Shown here: positions 10,699 through 18,659 of the stretch, piece after piece
How the letters are laid out: each line of letters begins with the position of its first letter
Position numbering within the stretch: the first letter of the stretch is position 1
Assembly (NCBI GenBank): GCA_016712885.1
Contig: JADJQF010000006.1
Span: forward strand, 300,437 to 364,436
Length of the DNA: 64,000 bases
Direction of reading: 5' to 3'
Source: Candidatus Flexicrinis proximus
GTDB lineage: Bacteria > Chloroflexota > Anaerolineae > Aggregatilineales > Phototrophicaceae
Made by a program: the position numbers and the translations under genes
The notes under the pieces: generated by a model
The model's database searches: none
Seen by the model: the letters and a program-made list of their open reading frames with translations, nothing else
Told to the model about the DNA's origin: nothing

Positions 10699-10789
10699 AC
10701 GAAATCCCTTTGTGTGGGTCAGAGAAACGCGATGTGAATACAAGGATACCGCGAATAGCGAATAGCTGTTGGCGGATAGCGAAAAGCGG

Positions 10790-11060
10790 AGAGGAACCTC
10801 ACCCTCCCCTGTCCGAGCGGAGGGGAGAAAACGAGGGGGGTGTGGGAATTGGACGATGCAAGAGGGCGGAGGCAACCCACGGCCCCTCCGAGCGGAGAGG
10901 GGAGAAAACAGGGGCGGTGGGAATTGGACGATGCAGCGGGCGGAGCGACCCCCCTAGCGGAGGGGAGAAAACAGGGCGGTGGGATGGACGTGCAGCGGGC
11001 GGGCGGCAGAAGCAACCTCACCGCCTCCAGCCGGAGAGGGGTAGCAAACGGGGGGCGGTG
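10790..11060. repeat. Cluster of degenerate CCTC hairpin repeats
   Basis: Four or five decayed copies of the CCTCACCCCCGG hairpin repeat lie end to end, each marked by GAGCGGAGAGGGGAGAAAAC-like 3' ends and separated by GGGAATTGGACGATGCA. No gene can be supported between 10699 and 11100; short frames here are repeat translations. Confidence 0.7.
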
Positions 11061-11100
11061 GGGAGAAGTGCGAGGGGCGGAGGGAGGACGGGGGATGAGG

Positions 11101-11457
11101 TCAGAAGGCGAGCCAGTTGCGCAGGAGCGTAAGGGCGGCCAGCGAGATGGCCCAGGCGGCATAGCCGGCGAGGATGGCGGGCAGGAGCTGCCAGCCGGAT
11201 TTGGTGAGCAGCACGACGACGCCGATGAACAGGAGGGTCGGGAACATATTCCAGAACATATTGGTGGTGAAGACGGTCATGGTGTCCTTGGTCATGTCGC
11301 CGCCGGAGTTGACGACCCAGAGGGCCAGCGGGATGTTAATGGGCATGGTGGCGAAGATGGCGGCGAGGGTCTTCGAATAATTGCGGAGGATGGCGACGAG
11401 AATGATGATGGCGATCGAAACGATCACGGGCGCGATACGGCCCCAGTCAATGGTCAT
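11101..11457 (-). CDS. Small four-helix membrane protein, GlpM/DUF3147-like
   Basis: The protein has 118 residues and starts MTIDWGRIAPVIVSI. Four hydrophobic helices lie at about residues 9-27, 31-50, 66-85 and 89-112. The pattern of a conserved first helix, a polar ILRNYSKT turn and four helices resembles the GlpM-like DUF3147 family, whose role is unclear. It diverges from the sulfolipid-type genes that begin at 11678. The family assignment is tentative. Confidence 0.6.
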   Translation of the reverse strand: MTIDWGRIAPVIVSIAIIILVAILRNYSKTLAAIFATMPINIPLALWVVNSGGDMTKDTMTVFTTNMFWNMFPTLLFIGVVVLLTKSGWQLLPAILAGYAAWAISLAALTLLRNWLAF

Positions 11458-11582
11458 GGGATGGGGAGTCCTTTTCGGGGATAAGGGATTGCGGAGGATT
11501 CTACGCGGTTTTGTTTGCCCTTTCCAGCTCCCCCGTTCGCGTCTGTATAATGATTTGTCTGGAATAATGTCAGTTATGGATA

Positions 11583-11646
11583 AGGGTTGCAGAGGCTGCG
11601 CCTCCACACCACCGCCAAAGGGCTGACGCCCTCTGGACTCCCTCAT
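11583..11646. repeat. Partial multi-hairpin intergenic element
   Basis: The first two hairpins (GCAGAGGCTGCGCCTCC and AGGGCTGACGCCCT) and the CTGGACTCCCTCAT spacer are present, truncated before the central stem. It lies 30 bases upstream of the glycosyltransferase start. Confidence 0.6.
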
Positions 11647-11677
11647 GGCCATCATTCATGTTGAATAGGGATCTGTC

Positions 11678-12487
11678 TTGAGCCACACCTACGTTACCCT
11701 GATCGCCAACGCGGATTATATTGTCGGGGCGCACGCGCTGGCGCGGTCGCTGAAGATGGTCGGCGCGCAGTGGCCGCTGACGGCGCTGGTGCTCGACCCG
11801 GCGCTGGCCGGACTGGACGCGATCGAGGCGCTGGGGGTGAAGCTGCTGGCGGTCGATCCGCTGCCGCTCTCGGAGGGGTTCCGCAGCCGGCACTCGCGCG
11901 AGTCGCAGCACGCGGCGGCGCCATTCACCAAAGGCAACAAGCCGGTCTTCCACGATCCGCTGCATAACTTCGTCAAGCTGCGGCTGTGGGAATTGGAGCA
12001 ATACGACTCGGTGGTGTTTCTGGACGCCGACACGCTGGTGATCAATCCGATCGACCGGCTGTTCAAATATCCGGAATTCAGCGCGGCGCCGAACCTGTAT
12101 GAGTCGCTGGCGGATTTTCACCGGCTGAACAGCGGCGTGTTTGCGGCCAAGCCGAGCCGCCGGACGTACGAGGACATGCTGGCGCGGCTGGATGCGCCGG
12201 ATTCGTTCTGGAAACGGACCGACCAGACGTTTCTGGAGGCCTATTTTCCGGACTGGCACGGCCTGCCCTACACCTACAATACGCTGCAATACGTGTGGTT
12301 CAACCTGCCGCAGTTGTGGGACTGGCAGCGCGTGAAGGTGATCCATTACCAGTACGAGAAACCGTGGGAGCCGAGCCACCCGAAGCGCGAGCTGCTGGCG
12401 CCGCTGATCGAGGCGTGGCGGCACGTGTATGAGCAGGGCGAACTGCCGGATGTACTGCCGCAGCCCGTCGCAGCCCAAAAAGGTTAG
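11678..12487 (+). CDS. GT8 (glycogenin-like) glycosyltransferase, candidate sulfolipid synthase
   Basis: The protein has 269 residues, begins at TTG 11678 and has a GT8 GT-A fold: N-terminal TYVTLIANADYIVGAHALARSL, the DxD metal/nucleotide-sugar motif FLDADTLV, the LNSGVFAAKPS acceptor segment and a C-terminal VIHYQYEKPWEP, which matches glycogenin-type HF.G..KPW. It uses a UDP-sugar. It is the first of three co-directional genes ending in sqdB. In Rhodobacter the glycosyltransferase of the sulfolipid locus (SqdD) is described as glycogenin-like, whereas cyanobacteria use the GT4 enzyme SqdX. I infer that this gene transfers sulfoquinovose to diacylglycerol. A start codon weaker than ATG and the lack of a membrane helix are notable. 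Confidence 0.8.
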   Translation: MSHTYVTLIANADYIVGAHALARSLKMVGAQWPLTALVLDPALAGLDAIEALGVKLLAVDPLPLSEGFRSRHSRESQHAAAPFTKGNKPVFHDPLHNFVKLRLWELEQYDSVVFLDADTLVINPIDRLFKYPEFSAAPNLYESLADFHRLNSGVFAAKPSRRTYEDMLARLDAPDSFWKRTDQTFLEAYFPDWHGLPYTYNTLQYVWFNLPQLWDWQRVKVIHYQYEKPWEPSHPKRELLAPLIEAWRHVYEQGELPDVLPQPVAAQKG

Positions 12488-12496
12488 AACATGCTC

Positions 12497-12634
12497 TGGG
12501 GTTCCACCCCAGCCCCGGCAGGAGTTCGCACTCCTGCACCTCCGATAGCGAAATGGCGGCGCCAGCGCCACCATTTCGCAGATGCGGGGTTAAGGGGCGC
12601 AAGTCCCTTACAGAGGTATGGAGGCAGCGCCTCC
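12497..12634. repeat. Multi-hairpin intergenic element, inverted copy
   Basis: Hairpins in order: TGGGGT-TCC-ACCCCA (12497-12511), CAGGAGT-TCGC-ACTCCTG (12519-12536), central GCGAAATGG...CCATTTCGC with inner GGCGC-CA-GCGCC (12548-12579), AAGGG...CCCTT (12592-12609) and GGAGGC-AGC-GCCTCC (12620-12634). The order is the reverse of the copy at 8696. It separates the glycosyltransferase and phosphatase genes and may be transcribed with them. Confidence 0.85.
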
Positions 12635-12660
12635 ACAATTAAGAAGAGAGAGGCGACACT

Positions 12661-13299
12661 GTGCGCAGGATGCTGATTCTGGATTTTGACGGAGTGGTGG
12701 CGGACACGGAGCCCCTGAACTACGAGGCGTGGAGCGTGATGTTCGCGCGCGAACTGGGGCTGCGGCACGGCGGCGAGTCGAGCGAGCTGGTGGGGCTGAC
12801 GCTGGACGAGATTTTCCTGCTGTGGATGGCGGAGCTGCCGGACGTGGAGACCAAGGAGCGGCTGCTGGCGCTGAAGAACGAGCATTACTTCGCGCTGGCG
12901 GGGGAACGGCTCGACCCGATTGCGGGGAGCGTGGAACTGGTGCGGCGGGCGATTGCGGCGGGGTGGTACACGGCGATTGTGTCGCGGTCGCGGCGAGTGC
13001 GGCTGCTGAGGACGCTGGACCTGATCCGGTTTCCGGCGATTTTCGACGTGGTGCTGGGCTACGAGGACGGCATGAACACAGCGACCGACCATAAAGACCA
13101 TGCCTGCGCGGCGCGGCTGTTCGGGATCGATCCGGCGGTGTGCGTGGTGGTGGAGGACAGTGCGCAGGGGGTGCGGGACGCGGTCGAGTCGGGGATTGGG
13201 ACGGTGTACGGGCTGACGACGTCGATCGCGGCGGCAGGGCTGTGGGCGGCGGGCGCAACGCAGGTGGTCGACCGGCTCGATCTGGTAACGCTGCGGTAA
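12661..13299 (+). CDS. HAD-superfamily hydrolase (beta-phosphoglucomutase-like)
   Basis: The 212-residue protein starts at GTG 12661, 9 bases after AGAGAG. Motif I is LDFDGVVADTEP (nucleophile and acid/base aspartates), a helical cap follows (residues 18-85), motif II is the serine of AIVSRSRRVR, motif III the lysine of TDHKDHA and motif IV VVVEDSAQGV. This set matches the subfamily of beta-phosphoglucomutase, GPH and similar sugar-phosphate phosphatases. It sits between the GT8 gene and sqdB in the same direction, so a sugar phosphate linked to sulfoquinovose metabolism is a reasonable but untested substrate. Confidence 0.85.
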   Translation: MRRMLILDFDGVVADTEPLNYEAWSVMFARELGLRHGGESSELVGLTLDEIFLLWMAELPDVETKERLLALKNEHYFALAGERLDPIAGSVELVRRAIAAGWYTAIVSRSRRVRLLRTLDLIRFPAIFDVVLGYEDGMNTATDHKDHACAARLFGIDPAVCVVVEDSAQGVRDAVESGIGTVYGLTTSIAAAGLWAAGATQVVDRLDLVTLR

Positions 13300-13403
13300 C
13301 ACGGATAGGCGAATAGTCCCGACTTCGCGTAACTTTTCACAACCGGAGTTGTTTAGAACAGTGGGAAATTTTGACTCTGGTGATTTAGGGTACAGGGGGC
13401 TTT

Positions 13404-14597
13404 GTGCGCATACTCATACTCGGTGGCGACGGATATCTGGGCTGGCCGCAGGCGTTGTACTTCTCGCAGAGAGGGCATGAGGTCGCGGTATTCGATAACC
13501 TGGCGCGGCGGCATTTCGACCTGAAGCACGGGTTCGACAGCCTGACGCCGATCCAGACGATGCAGCGGCGGATTGCGCGGTGGCGGGAACTGACGGGCAA
13601 GACGATCAGCTTTTACCACGGCGACACGACGGACTGGGCGGCGCTTTCGCGCGTGTTCCAGGAGTTCCAGCCGGAAGGGATCGTGCATCATGCCGAACAG
13701 CGGGCGGCGCCGTATTCGATGATCGACCGCGAACACGCGGTGCACACGCAGTACACGAACGTGATCGGCACGCTGAACGTGCTGTACGCGATGAAGGACT
13801 ATACGCCGGACGCGCACCTGGTGAAGCTGGGGACGATGGGCGAGTACGGACAGCCGAACATCGTGATCGAGGAAGGCTTCATCGAGATCACGCACAAGGG
13901 GCGGACGGACGTGCTGCCGTTCCCGAAGCAGCCGGGGTCGTTCTACCACCTGAGCAAGGTCCACGATTCGCATAACATCCAGTTCGCGTGCCGGATCTGG
14001 GGGCTGCGCTCGACGGATTTGAACCAGGGCGTGGTGTACGGCGCGGAGACTTACGAGACGGCGCTGGACCCTGAACTGGCGACACGCTTCGACTACGACC
14101 AGATCTACGGCACGGCGCTGAACCGCTTCTGCGTACAGGCGGCGGTGGGCTATCCGCTGACGGTGTACGGCAAGGGCGGCCAGACGCGCGGCTGCATCCA
14201 CATCAAGGATACGGTGCGCTGTATCGAACTGGCGATGCTGTCGAATCCGGCGGCCGGGGAATTCCGGGTGTTCAACCAGATCACGGAATGGTTCTCGGTC
14301 AACGACTTCGCGGAGCGCGTGCAGCGGGTCGGGACTCAGATGGGGCTGGACGTGCAGATCAGCAAGGTGGCGAATCCGCGCGTGGAAAAGGAAGAACACT
14401 TCTACGAGGTGGTGCACACCAAGCTGCTGGACCTGGGGCTGGAGCCGCACCTGCTGAGCGATGCAGAAACCGAGAGCATGATAACGCTGGCGCTGGAGAA
14501 CCGCGACCGGATCGACCTGTCGCAGATCGCGCCGACGGTGAGCTGGCGGACGACGGAAAACACGGTGGACGTGAACCCGGCGCTGGAAAAAGCGTGA
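13404..14597 (+). CDS. sqdB: UDP-sulfoquinovose synthase
   Basis: The 397-residue protein is a short-chain dehydrogenase/reductase-type enzyme that converts UDP-glucose and sulfite to UDP-sulfoquinovose, the headgroup donor for the sulfolipid SQDG. The NAD-binding motif GGDGYLG is at 7-13. The catalytic triad is Thr144 (KLGTMGEYG), Tyr181 and Lys185 (FYHLSK), essentially the spacing reported for plant SQD1. Family signatures include GWPQALYFSQRGHEVAVFDN, DLNQGVVYG, RFDYDQIYGTALNRFC and GGQTRGCIHIKDTVRCIELA. The start is GTG 13404. Little doubt attaches to the function; the upstream GT8 gene is the obvious partner. Confidence 0.95.
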   Translation: MRILILGGDGYLGWPQALYFSQRGHEVAVFDNLARRHFDLKHGFDSLTPIQTMQRRIARWRELTGKTISFYHGDTTDWAALSRVFQEFQPEGIVHHAEQRAAPYSMIDREHAVHTQYTNVIGTLNVLYAMKDYTPDAHLVKLGTMGEYGQPNIVIEEGFIEITHKGRTDVLPFPKQPGSFYHLSKVHDSHNIQFACRIWGLRSTDLNQGVVYGAETYETALDPELATRFDYDQIYGTALNRFCVQAAVGYPLTVYGKGGQTRGCIHIKDTVRCIELAMLSNPAAGEFRVFNQITEWFSVNDFAERVQRVGTQMGLDVQISKVANPRVEKEEHFYEVVHTKLLDLGLEPHLLSDAETESMITLALENRDRIDLSQIAPTVSWRTTENTVDVNPALEKA

Positions 14598-14603
14598 CCT
14601 AGA

Positions 14604-14715
14604 GTGCAGAGGCTCCGCCTCCGCACCTCTGCCAAAGGGCTTGCGCCCTCTGGACTCCCTCACCTGCGAAATTGAAGGGCTTGCCCCTCAATTTCGCTCT
14701 GTGTGGGGTGCAGCT
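14604..14715. repeat. Multi-hairpin intergenic element
   Basis: Hairpins GCAGAGGCTCCGCCTCCGC and AGGGCTTGCGCCCT are followed by a central stem GCGAAATTGA / TCAATTTCGC enclosing AGGGC-TT-GCCCC. The last two hairpins are degraded. It directly follows the sqdB stop codon. Confidence 0.8.
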
Positions 14716-14732
14716 CGAAATCAGAAATCTTG

Positions 14733-14770
14733 AGAAACCACCCGCGCGGATCACCGGCGGGTGGTTTTTT
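14733..14770 (+). terminator. Rho-independent terminator downstream of sqdB
   Basis: The stem AACCACCCGC / GCGGGTGGTT (10 bp) with loop GCGGATCACCG is followed by TTTTT. It closes the GT8-HAD-sqdB transcription unit. Confidence 0.8.
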
Positions 14771-14873
14771 GTGGGGCAGATAACAGAGTATGACACTCTG
14801 GCCACGCGCCAAGGATAAATGACACTTACGCAGGCGCGGGACAGACCTAAGCTAGTATAGGTTATGGATGACT

Positions 14874-14950
14874 CTGTGGAGGCGGCGCCTCCGCGACATC
14901 ACATAAGGGTTTGCGCCCGTTCGACACCCGTCAAGGCGAGTGCGGGGCTG
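14874..14950. repeat. Degraded multi-hairpin intergenic element
   Basis: GGAGGCGGCGCCTCC and AAGGGTTTGCGCCC are recognisable; the rest has decayed. The 420 bases between sqdB and the next gene hold only this, the previous copy and the terminator. Confidence 0.45.
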
Positions 14951-15019
14951 CAACTTCCCGACATCCTCCGCCGTAAAATATCCATAACATGAATCGTGTT
15001 AATGACAGGAGTTTACTCG

Positions 15020-15709
15020 ATGTCTGTGGTATTCCGGCGTTCGATCCAGATTTCAACCACTGCCCTGCTGGCGCTGCTGCTGGTGCTGGCGGCGTGTACA
15101 ACGGTAACCAATTCCACTACGACGACCGTGACCGGTTCCGGCACGCCGCTGACCGAAGAGCGCACGGTGGGCGGATTCAGCAAGTTCGACCTGCGGACGA
15201 TCGGCGGCGTGAATGTCACGATCGGCGAGACCGATACGCTCTCGATCAGCGGCGACTCCAACATCGTTCCGCTGATTACGGTGTACGTACAGAACGGCTG
15301 GCTGGTGATCGAAGGGCCGGCCAACACCTCGCTGCAACCCACCCTACCGGTGATCTATACGGTCACGATGCGGGGGCTGAGCGACATGACGCTGTCCGGT
15401 TCCGGAACGATTACGGTCAACGACCTGAGCGCGGAGTCGCTGGAAACGACGGTGAGCGGATCGGGGAGCATCGTGGTAACGGGGACGATAGACCGGCAGC
15501 AGGTGACGATTTCGGGCGCCGGGGCCTACGACGCGTCGAAGGTAGACGGTACCGACGCGGGGGTGACGGTGAGCGGGATGGGGAACGCCCGGCTGAATGT
15601 GAGCGGGACGCTGGACGCGACGATCAGCGGCGCCGGCAATATCATGTACAGCGGCGGCGCGACGGTCACGCAGAACATCACGGGCGCGGGGCAGGTGGTT
15701 GGAGAATAG
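15020..15709 (+). CDS. Lipoprotein with DUF2807 (head-GIN) beta-helix domain
   Basis: The start at 15020 is preceded by AGGAG at 15007-15011; an ATG at 14996 lacks such a site. The 229-residue product has a signal ending in the lipobox LVLAAC, so it should be lipid-anchored on the outer face of the membrane. A Thr-rich linker and the DUF2807 domain follow (from VGGFSKFDLRTIGGVNVTIG), with repeated strands around SGSG, SGAG and SGMG typical of this right-handed beta-helix-like fold. The family is widespread in bacterial envelopes and has no assigned biochemical role. Confidence 0.85.
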   Translation: MSVVFRRSIQISTTALLALLLVLAACTTVTNSTTTTVTGSGTPLTEERTVGGFSKFDLRTIGGVNVTIGETDTLSISGDSNIVPLITVYVQNGWLVIEGPANTSLQPTLPVIYTVTMRGLSDMTLSGSGTITVNDLSAESLETTVSGSGSIVVTGTIDRQQVTISGAGAYDASKVDGTDAGVTVSGMGNARLNVSGTLDATISGAGNIMYSGGATVTQNITGAGQVVGE

Positions 15710-15715
15710 CGAAAA

Positions 15716-15940
15716 GCAACCTCACCCCCGGCCCCTCTCCGAGCGGAGAGGGGAGAAGAACGGATGGCGGGGGAATGATGGGTCATGTCCGAAAGATCGC
15801 CGAGCCAATCGCCGAGCGTTGAAACGCCCGGCTAATAAGATCGAAGCCCGCTAAAGGGGCTGGTGGGGCGAGATAGTTGTTGGATATATGAAAAGCAACC
15901 TCACCCCCGGCCCCTCTCCGAGCGGAGAGGGGAGAAGAAC
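15716..15940. repeat. Two copies of the CCTCACCCCCGG hairpin repeat
   Basis: Near-identical copies lie at 15716-15759 and 15895-15940, each preceded by GAAAAGCAAC and ending GGGGAGAAGAACGGATGGCG. Between them is a short GCCCGCTAAAGGGGC sequence also seen near 21300 and 38650. No gene is supported in 15710-15981. Confidence 0.8.
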
Positions 15941-15981
15941 GGATGGCGGGGGATAATCGCTAAAAAGCGGGTAGCGGGCAG

Positions 15982-16788
15982 CTAGTAGGTCTTGTAGCCG
16001 AGGGCGTTGAGGACGAAGCTGATGGCCTGTTCGTATTCGAGGGCTTTCTCCTCCTGAACGTGGGTGCCGTTATAGGGGCCGAGGAGCGACTGCACGCGCG
16101 GGTCGGCAATGGTCACGCCATTGTGGCAGACGGGGATGATCTGGGCGCGGGCGTTTTCGGCTTTGACGATTTCGATTTCACGGATGACCCATGAACCTTC
16201 GTCGAGGGTGGCGGGGCCGATGAGGACGATCAGGGCGTCGCAAGCGACGGCGTGGCTGTGGATGTGCTGCTCCCAGAGGACGCCGCCGGGGATGGTCTTG
16301 TCGATGAAGATACGGTCGGGGTCGGCGCCGGCGAGCCGCAGACGCGCCTCGACCAAGAGGGCGAAGGCGCTGCTCTCGCGGCGGCGGTAGCTGACGAAGA
16401 TATGCGGCGCCTGCGCGGGTTTTTGCAGCAGGTCGAAGGCTCTGCGGGTCAGGCTGTAGAGCAGCTTATCGTGTTCGTCGGACGAGAGCTTTCCGGCGGC
16501 CACGACACGGGTCATATAGCCGAAGGCTTCGAGGATGTCGTAGCCGGGCGAGACGAGCCGGCCGTCACGCGGCCCGATCCATTTCTGGAAGAACTTCTCC
16601 TGCAGCGCGGATTTCTCCATCATGTCTTCCGCCCACCAGAAGCCGTAATTATTGACGGCGAAGTGGCCGACGGCGACGCTGGCGTCCCACTCACCGAGGG
16701 TCGCGCCGTAGGCGAGGTCGCGGGCGAGGTCTTCGACATCGTGCAGGAAGTTTTCGGGCGTACGCGGGGTGTCGAGCGGATTGTCCAT
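15982..16788 (-). CDS. TIR-domain protein with novel N-terminal helical region
   Basis: I chose the ATG at 16788 (268 residues); earlier in-frame sequence is repeat DNA. Residues 1-125 form an unrecognised, Trp- and acid-rich region (NNYGFWWAEDMMEKSALQEK). Residues 128-265 are a TIR domain: strand A HIFVSYRRRESS, the loop region RIFIDKTIPGG, strand D ALIVLIGP and GSWVIREIEI, where Glu204 lies in the position of the catalytic glutamate of NAD-cleaving TIR enzymes. Bacterial TIR proteins often act in phage defence through NAD depletion or cyclic ADP-ribose signals, but no defence partner (such as ThsA or an Argonaute) is adjacent. The role is therefore open. Confidence 0.8.
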   Translation of the reverse strand: MDNPLDTPRTPENFLHDVEDLARDLAYGATLGEWDASVAVGHFAVNNYGFWWAEDMMEKSALQEKFFQKWIGPRDGRLVSPGYDILEAFGYMTRVVAAGKLSSDEHDKLLYSLTRRAFDLLQKPAQAPHIFVSYRRRESSAFALLVEARLRLAGADPDRIFIDKTIPGGVLWEQHIHSHAVACDALIVLIGPATLDEGSWVIREIEIVKAENARAQIIPVCHNGVTIADPRVQSLLGPYNGTHVQEEKALEYEQAISFVLNALGYKTY

Positions 16789-16857
16789 GGGGGCTGGCCT
16801 TGTTGTGCGGATGCGCGATACGCACAGGGTAGCATAAGTTGGCGGTTGGCGGGCAGG

Positions 16858-17066
16858 AACCTCACCCCCGGCCCCTCTCCGAGCGGAGAGGGGAGAAGAG
16901 CGAACGGCGGAGAGGGGAGAAGAGGAACGGCGGAGAGGGGAGAAGAGCGAACGGCGTCGAGGCGAGAAGAGTGAACGGCGCAGAGGGGAGAAGAGCGAAC
17001 GGCGCAGAGGGGAGAAGAGCGAACGGCGCAGAGGGGAGAAGAGCGAACGGCGCAGAGGGGTGAGGA
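16858..17066. repeat. CCTC hairpin repeat with 24-bp tandem array
   Basis: A CCTCACCCCCGG hairpin repeat is followed from about 16890 by seven or eight tandem units of 24 bases (GAACGGCGCAGAGGGGAGAA plus GAGC), the last four nearly identical. The unit derives from the 3' arm of the repeat, so replication slippage probably built it. There are no spacers, so this is not a CRISPR. Nothing coding is supported in 16789-17232. Confidence 0.8.
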
Positions 17067-17232
17067 CAAACAGGGAGCATGGGTTCATCCATCCCGAGAT
17101 GAAGACTGCCGTGCCGTGAACCCGGCAGGGATATGACCCGCACCTCACGACTTCCCGTGATTGTGTTGCGAGAATGCGCGGAATGGTGTTTACTTTGTGT
17201 CCCCATCCGTAACATAGGACGTAATCCACACT

Positions 17233-18345
17233 ATGCCGAAGAAGTATTCATCTGCTCTGTTTGCGCTGCTGCTCTTGCTGGTCGCTATGCCGCTCTCCGC
17301 ACAGGGGCGCCCCACACCCCTGCCCACGCCCCTACCCCCCCCGGGTAACACCGGTCGCGACATCGATGTGATCCTCAACGGGGACTTCGAAGTCGACGGC
17401 AGCTGGACCGAGAACTCGCTCACCTTCCCCAATGACATCATCTGTAACGCGCCCTGCGGGGATGGCGGTGGCACCGCCGGGCCGCGCACCGGCAGCGGCT
17501 GGGTGTGGTTCGGTGGTGGAAGCCAGGAAGCCTCACGGCTGTCGCAAGCGCTGGAGCTGACGCCCACCCCCGGGACGACCGATTTGCTGAGATTCTACGT
17601 CTGGAACGGAACGGTGACGCGCGGGCGTGACAGCTTATATGTTCTGTACACCAGCCTGCAGCTCTTTGAACTGCGCGAAGGCGACCAACCTTACGCATCT
17701 GGCTACTCCGAGGTCCTGCTAAACCTGGCCGGCATCTCGAATGGGGAGCTGACCTTCAACACCACCAGCATGGAAGGCCCGATCTCCAACTTTTCGCTGG
17801 ATGACGTCAGCCTGATCGCCAATGTGCAGGATCTGGTGAACAACGGCAGTTTTGAGAATGTCGGGGACCCTCTCGCGTTCTGGTCGACCCCGGGTAAGAG
17901 CGGCGACAAAGCCTTGTGCTCCGTGAGCGTGCCCTTTGGAATCTGTGCCTACCAATTCAAGGGCAGCAGCACCGAAAACAGCTCCCTGCATCAGGTGCTG
18001 AGCCTGCCGAGCGGCGGAAGCATGGCGGCGGGCAGCGTGCTGGCCGGCTCATTCTGGGCGCCGATCGAGTTGGGGACTTCGCTGCGGGCGACGTTGAGCG
18101 TGACCTATGTCGACGGCACGAAGAAGAAGGTCAAGCTCAACGCCAGCTTCAACGCGGCCCATGATGACTCAACTCTCGTTCCTGTGGGCGGTAGCCTGCC
18201 GCTTGAGCTGCAGCAGTTGCCGGCGCTGCTGCTGACCAAGCCGTCGACCACGGGCGCGGTGCTCAAGCTTACGAACACCTCGCTGAGCAAGGATCTGACG
18301 TTCGTTGTGGATAACTTCTCGGTCGCCTATATCCCCAATCCGTGA
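17233..18345 (+). CDS. Secreted protein with two jelly-roll (carbohydrate-binding-like) domains
   Basis: The 370-residue protein has a signal peptide (ALFALLLLLVAMPLSAQG), a Pro-rich linker (RPTPLPTPLPPPGN) and two domains. Each opens with the same phrase: LNGDFEVDGSW (about residue 50) and VNNGSFENVGDP (about residue 200). Each ends with a FSLDDVSLI or FVVDNFSVAYI strand. This N-G-x-F-E opening and D-x-x-S-x closing strand are typical of CBM4/9-like jelly rolls. It probably binds a polymer outside the cell; there is no catalytic domain. The gene has its own terminator. Confidence 0.7.
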   Translation: MPKKYSSALFALLLLLVAMPLSAQGRPTPLPTPLPPPGNTGRDIDVILNGDFEVDGSWTENSLTFPNDIICNAPCGDGGGTAGPRTGSGWVWFGGGSQEASRLSQALELTPTPGTTDLLRFYVWNGTVTRGRDSLYVLYTSLQLFELREGDQPYASGYSEVLLNLAGISNGELTFNTTSMEGPISNFSLDDVSLIANVQDLVNNGSFENVGDPLAFWSTPGKSGDKALCSVSVPFGICAYQFKGSSTENSSLHQVLSLPSGGSMAAGSVLAGSFWAPIELGTSLRATLSVTYVDGTKKKVKLNASFNAAHDDSTLVPVGGSLPLELQQLPALLLTKPSTTGAVLKLTNTSLSKDLTFVVDNFSVAYIPNP

Positions 18346-18394
18346 GGCTGTTAACTGCACGATCGTTGTAATATAGCGTCCTGTCCTCGCCCCT

Positions 18395-18428
18395 AAATCC
18401 CCTCTCCATACACATGGAGAGGGGATTT
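18395..18428 (+). terminator. Rho-independent terminator after the jelly-roll gene
   Basis: A 14 bp perfect stem AAATCCCCTCTCCA / TGGAGAGGGGATTT with a 6-base loop lies 50 bases past the stop. The T-run is short (TTTGTT). Confidence 0.65.
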
Positions 18429-18537
18429 GTTGACTCCGGCATGCGCACGCCCCCGCGCCGAGATGTATAGACCGGAGCGGGGAGAAGAACGGATGGCGGG
18501 GGCGCCGGGGGCGAGATAGTTAGTAGTTATCGGCGAA

Positions 18538-18582
18538 AAGCAACCTCACCCCCGGCCCCTCTCCGAGCGGAGAGGGGAGAAG
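18538..18582. repeat. CCTCACCCCCGG hairpin repeat
   Basis: This is a full copy with the CCCCTCTCC-GAGC-GGAGAGGGG hairpin, located between convergent genes. Apart from this and the preceding terminator, 18346-18659 holds nothing I can identify. Confidence 0.8.
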
Positions 18583-18659
18583 AGCAAAGCGCAAATGGAG
18601 GGGGAGCCGCCACAGGCTGATACAGCGGAATTGACCCCGATCTGCGCGGTGAACTGCGG

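Noticed and set aside
16890..17060. Regular 24-base repeats that could suggest a CRISPR array
   Set aside because: Units are directly adjacent with no unique spacers, and no cas genes are nearby.
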